Source: Streptomyces davaonensis JCM 4913
GTDB lineage: Bacteria; Actinomycetota; Actinomycetes; Streptomycetales; Streptomycetaceae
Length of the DNA stretch: 64,000 nt
Direction of reading: 5' to 3'
Assembly: GCF_000349325.1 (NCBI RefSeq)
Contig: NC_020504.1
Location: forward strand, 1,302,001-1,366,000
In this document: positions 25,707-33,221 of the stretch, piece after piece
How positions within the stretch are numbered: the stretch's first letter is position 1
Layout of the letters: each line of letters opens with the position of its first letter
Program-made: the position numbers and the translations under genes
The notes under the pieces: generated by a model
The model's input: only the letters and a program-made list of their open reading frames with translations
What the model was told of the DNA's origin: nothing
The model's database searches: none

Positions 25707-28553
25707 GTGGAGGAAACGGAAACGGAGCCCCTCCGGTTCTCCCTGCTGGGTCCGTTGCGGGCCTGGCGCGGTACCGAGGAACTGGCGCTGGGCTCCCCCC
25801 AACAACGCGCCGTTCTCGCGATGTTGCTGCTGCGCCGAGGAGACGCGGTCGCCGTGGCCGACCTCGTCGACGGGATCTGGGGGACACAGCCGCCGACGGG
25901 CGCGGTGCCGGTGTTGCGCACGTACGCCTCCCGGCTGCGCAAGCTGCTGGAGCCCGAGCGGGGCAAGGGGGAGCCGTTCCGGATCCTGGTCTCGGCCGGG
26001 GACGGGTATGCCCTGCGGGACGACCTGTTCTCCTCCGACCTGGCCGACTGCACGCGTGCGGTGGCGCGGGCCGAACGGCATCGCTCGTCCGGCGAGGGGG
26101 AACTGGCCCTCCGGCTGCTGCGCACCTCGCTGGCCGACTGGGCCAGTCCCGCGCTGGCCGGAGTGCCCGGCCCGTTCGCCGAGGCTGCGCGGACAGATCT
26201 GGCCGAACGGCGGCTGAACGCCCTGGAGTTCACCCTGCGGACGGAGCTGGAACTCGGCCGGCACGAGGCCGTGGTGCCGGAGCTGCTCGCCCTGCGGGAC
26301 GCCCAGCCGCTGCGCGAGACCGTGAGCGAACTGCTGCTCGTCGCCCTGTACCGTTGCGGGCGGCAGGCGGACGCACTGGAGGTCTATGCGCGGACGCGCC
26401 GCACCCTGGTCGACGAGCTGGGGATCGAGCCGGGGCCGTCGCTGCGCACCCTGCACTCCCAGGTTCTGGCCGGTGCCGTCCCCGGTGTCGCGGACGCGCC
26501 GCAGCCGCCGGAGAGCACCGAAGTGCGCCCCTCTCAACTGCCCGCGGACCTCGCGACGTTCACCGGTCGCCGTGCCGAACTCGACTGTGCCGAAGCACTG
26601 CTGGCCGACAATGATCACGCCGCCGTACCCGCCACCGGCACCTCCGCCATCGCCGTCATCGACGGCATGGCCGGTGCCGGCAAGACCACGCTCGCCGTGC
26701 ACTGGGCCCATCGGGTCGCCCACCGCTTCCCCGACGGACAGCTCTACGTCAATCTCCGCGGCTACGACCCCGCAGGCTGCCGGACGGACCCCGGCGAGGC
26801 GCTCTCGACGTTCCTCGTCGCGCTCGGGGTGGCACCGCAGGCCGTCCCCGAGGGGCTCGACGCGCAGACCGCCCTGTACCGCAGCCTGCTGGCCGAGCGC
26901 CGGGTGCTGATCGTGCTGGACAACGCCCGGGACACCGAGCAGATACGGCCACTGCTGCCCGGCACCTCGGGCTGTCTGACCATCGTCACCAGCCGCAACC
27001 GGCTCACCGGCCTGGTGGCCAGGCACGGGGCGCGGCCGTTCGCGCTGGGGCTGCTGAGCGCGGCGGAATCGCGGGAGTTGCTGGTCCGGCGCCTGGGCGG
27101 GGCGCGCGTGGACGCCGAACCGGACGCGGTCGACGCCGTCGTCAGCCTGTGCGCCGGGCTGCCGCTGGCCCTGGCCATCGTGGCGGCGCGGGCCGCCCTC
27201 AACCCCTGCTTCCGGCTCGCCGACATCGCCGAGGAACTCCGGGCCGGACACGGCAGCCTCGACGCGTTCGCCGTCGGCCACGACACCGGCACCGACGCCC
27301 GCGCCGTCTTCTCCTGGTCGTACCAGGCGCTGTCGCCCGAGGCCGCCGTACTCTTCCAGCGCCTCGCCCTGCACCCCGGCCCGGACATCAGCACCGCCGC
27401 GGCGGCGGCACTGGCCGGGATGCCACGACGGCAGGTACGGGCGCTGCTGACCGAGCTGTCCGGGGCGAGCCTGCTCATCGAACACGCCCCCGGCCGGTTC
27501 GTCTTCCACGACCTGCTGCGCGCCTACGCCCAGGAACTCGTCGCCCACCACAGCGGCGCGGCGGAGCGCGACGCGGTGCTGCTGCGGATGACCGACCACT
27601 ACCTCCACACCGCCCACCACGCCTCCGCCGTCCTCGGCCCGTTCCGGGAGACCATCCCCCTCGCGGCGAGCACAACGGACAGCGGGCCGCTGCGGTTCAA
27701 CGACAGCAAGCAGGCGATCGGCTGGCTGCGCTCCGAGCGCCAAGTGCTGCGCTCGGTCGTCGAGTTCGCGACCGCTCACGGCCGGCACGACCACGCCTGG
27801 CGCCTCGCCTACGCCCTGGACCTGTACTTCGACCGCCTCGGCTACTGGCACGACCTGATGGAGATCAACAAGGCGGCGCTGCGCTCGGCCCAGGCCCTGG
27901 ACGATCCCGTCGGCCAGGCGCACGCCCTGCGCGGCCTGGGCTTCGGCCACACCCGCTTCGGGCACGAGGACGAGGCGCTACGGCTGCTCGGCCGGGCACT
28001 TGAGCTCTTCCGGCAGGCGGGCGACGCCTTCGGCGAGGCCCGCACCCGGCGCGCCCTCGCCTACCAGTCCAACCAATTGGAGCGGTACGAGGTCTCACTC
28101 GACCACTACGCGCAGGCCGGCACGCTGTACCACTCCCTCGGCCACCGCAGCGGCGAGGCCAGTGTGCGCAACGAGATCGGCTGGACGTACATCCTGCTCG
28201 GCGATCTCGAACAGGCCCTGGATCACTGCGAGAAGGCCGTCGCCCTGCACCAGGAGGTCGGCGACCTGAGCGGTGAGGCGTCCGCGCAGGACAGCGTCGG
28301 CTACGCCCACCATCACCTCGGCGCCCACGCCGCGGCCGTCGCCCGGTTCGAGCGGGCCGTGGAGCTGTACCGGGAGATCGGCAGCAGCTTCCTGGAGGCC
28401 GACACCCTGCGCCACCTGGGAGACGCCCACCGCGCCGCCGGCGATCACGGACCGGCCCGCGAGGCGTGGACGGCGGCGCTCGCCCTGCTCGAGGAGGGCG
28501 GCCACACGGAGGCGGACGAGGTCCGGCAGGCCCTGCGCGAGTTGGAGCCCTGA
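25707..28553 (+). CDS. AfsR/SARP-family regulator (SARP-NB-ARC-TPR)
   Basis: 948 residues from a GTG start. Residues ~8-100 form the OmpR-like winged helix of SARPs (LGSPQQRAVLAMLLLRRGDAVAVADLVDGIWG, VLRTYASRLRKLLEP), ~100-255 the bacterial transcriptional activation domain, ~270-600 an NB-ARC ATPase with Walker A DGMAGAGKTT and LIVLDNARD, and ~700-948 TPR repeats. AfsR-like proteins activate secondary-metabolism or development genes and are often switched by Ser/Thr kinases. It runs towards the ECF sigma gene and the secretion locus, so it may control them. No biosynthetic cluster adjoins it. A close paralogue lies at 49349-52264. Confidence 0.92.
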   Translation: MEETETEPLRFSLLGPLRAWRGTEELALGSPQQRAVLAMLLLRRGDAVAVADLVDGIWGTQPPTGAVPVLRTYASRLRKLLEPERGKGEPFRILVSAGDGYALRDDLFSSDLADCTRAVARAERHRSSGEGELALRLLRTSLADWASPALAGVPGPFAEAARTDLAERRLNALEFTLRTELELGRHEAVVPELLALRDAQPLRETVSELLLVALYRCGRQADALEVYARTRRTLVDELGIEPGPSLRTLHSQVLAGAVPGVADAPQPPESTEVRPSQLPADLATFTGRRAELDCAEALLADNDHAAVPATGTSAIAVIDGMAGAGKTTLAVHWAHRVAHRFPDGQLYVNLRGYDPAGCRTDPGEALSTFLVALGVAPQAVPEGLDAQTALYRSLLAERRVLIVLDNARDTEQIRPLLPGTSGCLTIVTSRNRLTGLVARHGARPFALGLLSAAESRELLVRRLGGARVDAEPDAVDAVVSLCAGLPLALAIVAARAALNPCFRLADIAEELRAGHGSLDAFAVGHDTGTDARAVFSWSYQALSPEAAVLFQRLALHPGPDISTAAAAALAGMPRRQVRALLTELSGASLLIEHAPGRFVFHDLLRAYAQELVAHHSGAAERDAVLLRMTDHYLHTAHHASAVLGPFRETIPLAASTTDSGPLRFNDSKQAIGWLRSERQVLRSVVEFATAHGRHDHAWRLAYALDLYFDRLGYWHDLMEINKAALRSAQALDDPVGQAHALRGLGFGHTRFGHEDEALRLLGRALELFRQAGDAFGEARTRRALAYQSNQLERYEVSLDHYAQAGTLYHSLGHRSGEASVRNEIGWTYILLGDLEQALDHCEKAVALHQEVGDLSGEASAQDSVGYAHHHLGAHAAAVARFERAVELYREIGSSFLEADTLRHLGDAHRAAGDHGPAREAWTAALALLEEGGHTEADEVRQALRELEP

Positions 28554-28558
28554 TCCTT

Positions 28559-29104
28559 CTACCGCACGCCTCGCTCCTCCAGCGCCGTTCGAAGACTGCG
28601 CAGGGCGTAGTACACGCGGGACTTCACCGTGCCCTGCGGGACACCCAGGACCGAGGCCGCCTGCTGGGTGGTGCGGTCCGCGAAGAACGTCGCCAGGAGC
28701 ACTTCGCGATGCGCGGGTGTCAGTGCCTGGAGGGCGTCCTGCACCACGATGGACGACAGCATCCGGTCGATGTCGTCGACCTCGATGCCCAGTTCGCTCA
28801 CCCAGGTCGCACCGCTGACCTCCTGCGGTCGCGCCGCACGGATGCGGTGCGCGTCGATGACGAGGTTGCGGGCGACCCGAAACATCCAGGGACGCACCGC
28901 CATCCCCTCGTCGTCGACCAGGTTCTGCTTGGTCCAGCACCGCAGCAGCGTCTCCTGGACGACGTCCTCGGTGCGGTGCGTGTCCCCGCCCAACAGGCGC
29001 AGCACGTACGAGTGGAGCGCCGGTCCGTGCTCCACGTACAGGTCGCGCAGCGCCCGTTCCTCCGCGGACGCCGCGCCCGCCGATCCGATCACCGTCACGT
29101 TCAT
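28559..29104 (-). CDS. ECF-type RNA polymerase sigma factor
   Basis: 181 residues; GAGGGGGGAA precedes the ATG at 29104. Region 2 (~25-90: LRDLYVEHGPALHSYVLRLL, TEDVVQETLLRCW, PWMFRVARNLVIDAHRI) and region 4 (~120-175: LTPAHREVLLATFFADRTTQQAASVLGVPQGTVKSRVYYALRSL) are complete, with no extra domain. No anti-sigma gene lies next to it; both neighbours are unrelated (SARP gene ending 5 bases away, TPR-like gene downstream). It is the nearest sigma gene to the ECF-type promoters between 30.8 and 52.4 kb and hence the leading candidate to read them, but its own upstream region lacks that motif. Confidence 0.93.
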   Translation of the reverse strand: MNVTVIGSAGAASAEERALRDLYVEHGPALHSYVLRLLGGDTHRTEDVVQETLLRCWTKQNLVDDEGMAVRPWMFRVARNLVIDAHRIRAARPQEVSGATWVSELGIEVDDIDRMLSSIVVQDALQALTPAHREVLLATFFADRTTQQAASVLGVPQGTVKSRVYYALRSLRTALEERGVR

Positions 29105-29223
29105 GGTGTGTTCCCCCCTCTGTGTGTCGGCTGGGCCCGGAGTGTTGCGAGGGGCGTTCCACGTTCGTTTGACGCCGGTTGTACGGATCGATGGACGCGC
29201 AGGTCAGAAGGGCCAGAAGCGCC

Positions 29224-30012
29224 TCAGACGTAGGCCGCTAGGGCATCGACATGTCTGCGGACCTGCCCCACGAGTGCGGCGTCGCCGGGCGGCAGCTGGC
29301 CCCGTCGGTCCAACTGGCCCCACATGTGAAGCAGTTCACGCCCGTGCACCACGGCGGCCCGGTCGTCGTCGATCCGCTGCCAGGCCGCCGCCGCGCGGGC
29401 CACCTCCGCCGACGCCTGCCCGTCCCCGGCACCGCACCGGATCCGGGCCACCCCCAGGGCGAGCACGGTGGCCTCCCGGTGGTCGCCGCGCAGATGCGCG
29501 AGATACGCCTCCATCGACCGGGCCTCCAGCGCGTGCGGATGCTCGGCACCGAGTGATCCGGTCAGGCTCTCGCGCAGCGCGCAGACGTCGGCGTATGCCT
29601 CATCGAGGCGGCCGCTTGTCGCCAACTCGTTGATACGGCCGATGCGTTCGGCGTGCTCGGTGGGGAGGTCGGCGACTACGACCGGGGTCTGGACGACGGC
29701 GCGGGCCGCGGCGGTGGCTCGGGCCCGGGCGACCGCGGTGGCCACGGCGGACACGGGCTCCTGTTGCTCTTGTCGCTCCTCCTCGGCGTCGAGGACACGG
29801 CTCGAACCGTCCGGACTCACCTGGAGGACGAAGTGGGCGGCACCGGAGCCGTCGTTCACCGTGGCCAGCACGGCGGCGGCGCGCTCCTGCGCGTACTGCT
29901 GAAGCCGGTCCAGTACGGCGTCGTGCACGGACTGGCCCGGGTCGGGGACGAGGGGGTGTCCGTCGATCTCGGCGTGCTCTTCCTCGGTGATGTGCACCTC
30001 GAAGCGGTCCAT
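29224..30012 (-). CDS. protein sharing its N-terminal domain with the ChW protein, plus helical C-terminal half
   Basis: 262 residues from the ATG at 30012 (GGAGG 6 bases upstream). Residues 1-80 (MDRFEVHITEEEHAEIDGHP, VHDAVLDRLQQYAQERAAAVLA, VSPDGSSRVLDAEEERQ) match the first 85 residues of the membrane-anchored ChW protein at 52456-53817, so this is a locus-specific domain. Residues ~85-130 form an alanine-rich linker and ~130-262 are helical, TPR-like (LATSGRLDEAYADVCALRESL, HPHALEARSMEAYLAHLRGDHREA). No membrane segment is seen. It lies 23 bases downstream of the transglycosylase gene, probably in one operon. I infer a cytosolic accessory or adaptor of the secretion locus. Confidence 0.7.
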   Translation of the reverse strand: MDRFEVHITEEEHAEIDGHPLVPDPGQSVHDAVLDRLQQYAQERAAAVLATVNDGSGAAHFVLQVSPDGSSRVLDAEEERQEQQEPVSAVATAVARARATAAARAVVQTPVVVADLPTEHAERIGRINELATSGRLDEAYADVCALRESLTGSLGAEHPHALEARSMEAYLAHLRGDHREATVLALGVARIRCGAGDGQASAEVARAAAAWQRIDDDRAAVVHGRELLHMWGQLDRRGQLPPGDAALVGQVRRHVDALAAYV

Positions 30013-30035
30013 CACTGTCCTCCATGTCAGGCGTG

Positions 30036-30830
30036 TCAGGCGGAACCGGGGGTGACGCCGGGGGTCGCTCCGGCGGGGGGCGCGGCGATGCCCTCGTACT
30101 TGGCGAACTGGGCGCGGACGGCGAGGACATAGCCCTGGGCGTCGTTGGTGTTCGGCACGCCCTTGGCGGCTCGGACGGCGTCCATGCCGAGGTGGTAGCC
30201 GGCCAGGGCGAGGTCCAGGACGGTGTTGGTGGTGCCGGTCTGGACGACCTCGCCGTTGTCGATCATCTGCTGGGCCTGTTCGGCCAGGTCGCACATGTAG
30301 CGGCCCTGCGCCATGATCGAGTCCTCCGCGTCCAGCGCGGAGGTCTTGTCGTTGTCGTCGTCGTCCTCGCCGTACTGCTCGAAGATGTCGGGCGGCAGTT
30401 GCGAGATGCCCTGCTTGCCGTCCGGGCCGGCCTTGGCCGCGTCGAAGCCGGACTCCTTCTCGATCTGGGACGCGATGACGATCGGGCCGATCGTGCCGCA
30501 CAGTTCACCGGCGTCCTCGATCGGCTCGACCAGGTCCTCGGGGACCGTCGAGGCGTCCAGCTCGCCGGAGCCGTCGCCCTGGACGGAGGCGATCACCTGG
30601 TTCGCGGTGGCCTGGTTGTCGGAGTCGCTGCCGCCGCCGCTGAACAGCAGGATCAGCGCGATGAGCGGGGCCAGCAGCACGCCGAACCCGCCGATGATGA
30701 TCACGATGATCACGGTGCCGACCAGGGCGACCGGCGACAGCAGGCAGCCGCAGCCGGTACCGGCGGCGACGGTGTTGCGGACGGCTGTCGAAGTGCCGCC
30801 CTCCGGGGTGTCTCCCGTTGCGGAACCCAT
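30036..30830 (-). CDS. membrane-anchored lytic transglycosylase-like protein (VirB1-type)
   Basis: 264 residues from the ATG at 30830. One strong membrane segment lies at ~33-63, and the rest is external. The transglycosylase fold is recognisable: catalytic Glu126 in SQIEKESGFD, the GPDGKQGISQLPPD segment (G-x-x-Q motif), and GYHLGMDAV in the place of the usual YNxG. A run of acidic residues (EDDDDND) is inserted at ~155. Enzymes of this kind cut peptidoglycan strands so that secretion or conjugation complexes can cross the wall. Its position, divergent from the secretion operon, supports that role. A degenerate copy of the ECF-type promoter precedes it. Confidence 0.7.
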   Translation of the reverse strand: MGSATGDTPEGGTSTAVRNTVAAGTGCGCLLSPVALVGTVIIVIIIGGFGVLLAPLIALILLFSGGGSDSDNQATANQVIASVQGDGSGELDASTVPEDLVEPIEDAGELCGTIGPIVIASQIEKESGFDAAKAGPDGKQGISQLPPDIFEQYGEDDDDNDKTSALDAEDSIMAQGRYMCDLAEQAQQMIDNGEVVQTGTTNTVLDLALAGYHLGMDAVRAAKGVPNTNDAQGYVLAVRAQFAKYEGIAAPPAGATPGVTPGSA

Positions 30831-30855
30831 GAGCTCGTGCCTTCTTCCCCTCGCC

Positions 30856-30886
30856 TTGAACCGCTTTGGCCGGACGGCCCGTTGTG
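30856..30886 (+). promoter_or_regulatory. ECF-type promoter P1 (secretion operon)
   Basis: TTGAACC at 30856-30862, 17 bases, CGTTGTG at 30880-30886. The start codon at 30953 is 66 bases beyond. Same motif as ten other sites in this region. Confidence 0.75.
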
Positions 30887-30907
30887 CTGCCGACGGGCTC
30901 GGCAGAT

Positions 30908-30937
30908 CGAAACGGGCCTCGGAGCAAATAAGTTCAA
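30908..30937 (-). promoter_or_regulatory. ECF-type promoter P2 (transglycosylase operon), weaker match
   Basis: On the minus strand TTGAACT (30931-30937), 16 bases, CGTTTCG (30908-30914). Its predicted start site overlaps that of P1, so polymerase may not be able to use both at once. Confidence 0.45.
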
Positions 30938-30952
30938 AACGGTGGAAACCAG

Positions 30953-31813
30953 ATGAGTCAGAGCACCAGTGGCAGCACGAGCGAAGAGGGGGGCGGAGCA
31001 CACATGGGCACACCTTCGGCAACGCCGTCGAGCCCGTCCGGATGGGTACGGGGGCCGAAATCTCCCCGACCGGCACCGCAGTCCGCCCCCGCCGGCACAC
31101 CCGGTACGACGCCGGCCCCCGACCCCCACGGCTACGCACCTCCCGCTCCCGACTCCGCCTCGACTCCGGCCTCCTCCGCACGCCCCGGCGGCCACCACCC
31201 GACACCAACCGCCTCCCCGTCCACCCCGGTACGCCCCACCGGGCGAGCCGTCCCTCGGACCCCGGACCCCGTGTCCCCTCCCGCCGCCCCGGCCCGCCGT
31301 ACCGCCCCCACCCCCACCCCGCCCACCGAGCCCTCCTGGGGCGAGCCGCGACGAGGGGTGTCGGGGCGTGGGCGGTCCCGGAGCGAGGTCGGGTGGGTTC
31401 AGGCGCACGGTGGGGCCGGGGCCACCTCGTTGGTGGAGGCGCTCGGTGGGGTGGATCTCGGGGTTCGGTGGCCGCAGCCGACTCGGGGTGAACCGCGGCG
31501 GATCGTGCTGGTCGGCCGGACCAGCGCGCGTGGACTGCGGTCCGTCTCCCAGGCGTTGGGCGCGCTGAAGGAGGGGCGCGCACCGCAGGGGCTCGATCTG
31601 CTGGGCGTGGTCCTCGTCGCCGACGCCCCGGGCCGGCTGCCGCTCGGTCTGCTGCGGCGGATCCGGGTGCTGCGCTCGGTCACGCATGTGCACCGGGTGC
31701 CGTGGATTCCGGCCTGGCGCCTGGGCTCCACCCCGAGGGCCATGCCCCGGCAACTCGTCTCGCTCGCCGAGCTGGTGGGCAGCGAGGCGCACAAAGAGGA
31801 GGCGGCGTCGTGA
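30953..31813 (+). CDS. proline-rich protein with C-terminal DUF6668-like domain
   Basis: 286 residues, ATG at 30953. Residues 1-140 are Pro/Ser/Thr-rich and disordered. Residues ~145-286 (VGWVQAHGGAGATSLVEALGG, RRIVLVGRTSARGLRSVSQALGAL, LLGVVLVADAPGRLPLGLLRRI, VPWIPAWRLG) resemble the DUF6668 family, which looks like a degenerate MinD/ParA-type fold: the HGGAGATS turn sits where a Walker A would be but lacks its lysine. This is the first gene of the secretion operon and overlaps the next as GTGA. A positioning or assembly role for the machine is an inference. Confidence 0.65.
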   Translation: MSQSTSGSTSEEGGGAHMGTPSATPSSPSGWVRGPKSPRPAPQSAPAGTPGTTPAPDPHGYAPPAPDSASTPASSARPGGHHPTPTASPSTPVRPTGRAVPRTPDPVSPPAAPARRTAPTPTPPTEPSWGEPRRGVSGRGRSRSEVGWVQAHGGAGATSLVEALGGVDLGVRWPQPTRGEPRRIVLVGRTSARGLRSVSQALGALKEGRAPQGLDLLGVVLVADAPGRLPLGLLRRIRVLRSVTHVHRVPWIPAWRLGSTPRAMPRQLVSLAELVGSEAHKEEAAS

Positions 31814-32067
31814 ACCTGGCCGCCTACAGCCCGCCCGCGGGCGCCGGCGAGATTCTCGGCATCCTCGCCTGGTGCGCCACCGCCGCCGGAGTGGCCGGCC
31901 TGCTGATCGTCGGCATCAACATGGCGATCCAGCTCAACCGGGGCGAACCCGGCGAGGGCGCCGCGCACTTCCGCGGGATCTTCTTCGTCACCCTCGGCTG
32001 TCTGGTCGCCTCGTCGGCCGGTCCGCTCGTCGCCGCCCTCGGCGACCTCTCGCTCCTCGGTCCCTAG
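31810..32067 (+). CDS. small two-helix membrane protein, pilin-like (VirB2/TrbC-type candidate)
   Basis: 85 residues from the GTG at 31810, overlapping the previous stop, with GAGGAGG upstream. There are two hydrophobic helices (ILGILAWCATAAGVAGLLIVGINMAI and GIFFVTLGCLVASSAGPLVAAL) joined by a short polar loop QLNRGEPGEGAAHFR. Size and topology match VirB2/TrbC-type pilin subunits, and it lies in the right place between accessory and core genes. It is clearly paralogous in layout to the next gene. There is no signal peptide cleavage site of the usual long VirB2 type. Confidence 0.6.
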   Translation: MNLAAYSPPAGAGEILGILAWCATAAGVAGLLIVGINMAIQLNRGEPGEGAAHFRGIFFVTLGCLVASSAGPLVAALGDLSLLGP

Positions 32068-32138
32068 ACCTCACGACGCACCACCAGTTCCGCTCACGCC
32101 CGCCGCTCAGGCAGGGCGCCTACTCCTCGGAGAACCGC

Positions 32139-32444
32139 ATGTCATCACTGCTGCTCGAAGCCCAGAACATCCTCGCCGCGGCGCCAGCGCCGGGCGGCGA
32201 CGTGCCCCAGCCGACCAGTGACGCCCCGGACCAGCTGAAGGACAAGGTGAACACCGTCCTCGGCATAGCCGCCTGGGCGGGTACCGCCGCCGGTGTCGCC
32301 GGGGTGCTGATCACCGGCGCCATGATGGCGATCTCCCTGAAGCGGGGCGAGAGTTCGGAGCACATGAGCCGGCTCGGCATGGTGCTCGGCGGTTGTGTCC
32401 TGGTGGCCACCGCGGGCCCGCTGGTCAGCTTCGTCTTCACGTGA
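32139..32444 (+). CDS. second small two-helix membrane protein, pilin-like
   Basis: 101 residues. After a 35-residue polar N-terminus come VLGIAAWAGTAAGVAGVLITGAMMAISL, the loop KRGESSEHMSRLG, and MVLGGCVLVATAGPLVSFVF. The same xGxxAWxxTAAGVAGxLIxGxxMAIxLxRGE pattern occurs in the preceding gene, so the two arose by duplication. A pair of different pilin-like subunits could form a heteromeric channel or pilus. It overlaps the following gene as GTGA. Confidence 0.6.
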   Translation: MSSLLLEAQNILAAAPAPGGDVPQPTSDAPDQLKDKVNTVLGIAAWAGTAAGVAGVLITGAMMAISLKRGESSEHMSRLGMVLGGCVLVATAGPLVSFVFT

Positions 32445-33220
32445 GCCGGCGGGCGGTCGAGATGTTCACACGCAGACAGCGGTGGGCCGACGAGCCGGAG
32501 CCGTACTGGAAGCAGCGCAGCTGGCAGTTGTCGGCGGGATTCCTCGCCGTAGTGCTGGTGCTGGGCGGGATCGTCGCGCTGACGTCCGGCGGGGAGACCG
32601 GCACGGACCGGGCCCGCGCCGCGGCGGCCGGCCCGCTCTCCGGCGACGCCGCCCCGCGCGACGGCCGCCCCCAGGGCTGCGCCACCGACGACAGCGCGGG
32701 CGACGCGCTGCCCAAGGCCCCGCCGGATGACGTCAGCTGGGACACGCTCGGCATCACGCGGGTGCCGGTGTCCGCCTCGGCGGGGCCCACCCGGACGACG
32801 GGGACCCTGCGGTGGTGCTTCGCACGTACGCCGATCGGCGCCGTGCTGGCCGCCCACGTCATCCCGTCGCAGATGAGCGGCTCCGGCTGGCGGACCGTCA
32901 CGGAGCAGCAGGTCGTCGCCGGGGCGGGACGCGACATGTTCGAGTTCCAGCGTTCCACCGTCCAGGACATCGACAGCGGCGAGCAGACCGGCGACGCGGC
33001 GGTCGCCACGTACGCCGGTTTCACGGTGACGTCGTACAAGAGCACGGCCGCGAGCGTGAAGCTGCTCCTGCGGACCTCGCAGGGCTATGCGGCGACCACC
33101 ATCGTGCTGCGCTGGAGCGGCGGTGACTGGAAGGTCCTGCCCAACGGCGACGGCTCCCTGCACACGCCGGTGACGGCCGTCCAGGGCAACACCAGCGGCT
33201 ACACCCTGTGGGGGGACTGA
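32441..33220 (+). CDS. bitopic membrane protein, VirB8/TcpC-like candidate
   Basis: 259 residues from the GTG at 32441 (an ATG at 32462 is possible). It has a short cytoplasmic basic N-terminus, one membrane helix at ~29-48 (WQLSAGFLAVVLVLGGIVAL), and a long external domain. The latter ends in strands VATYAGFTVTSYKSTAASVKLLLRT, TTIVLRWSGGDWKVLP, which suit the NTF2-like fold of VirB8/TcpC scaffold proteins. Two cysteines may form a disulphide. Position before the VirB6-like gene is the usual order. Assignment is by topology and context, not by a diagnostic motif. Confidence 0.5.
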   Translation: MSRRAVEMFTRRQRWADEPEPYWKQRSWQLSAGFLAVVLVLGGIVALTSGGETGTDRARAAAAGPLSGDAAPRDGRPQGCATDDSAGDALPKAPPDDVSWDTLGITRVPVSASAGPTRTTGTLRWCFARTPIGAVLAAHVIPSQMSGSGWRTVTEQQVVAGAGRDMFEFQRSTVQDIDSGEQTGDAAVATYAGFTVTSYKSTAASVKLLLRTSQGYAATTIVLRWSGGDWKVLPNGDGSLHTPVTAVQGNTSGYTLWGD

Positions 33221-33221
33221 C

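Noticed and set aside
25707..28553. SARP regulator as a sign of an antibiotic biosynthetic cluster
   Set aside because: No polyketide synthase, NRPS, terpene, RiPP or tailoring genes are found within 25 kb on either side.
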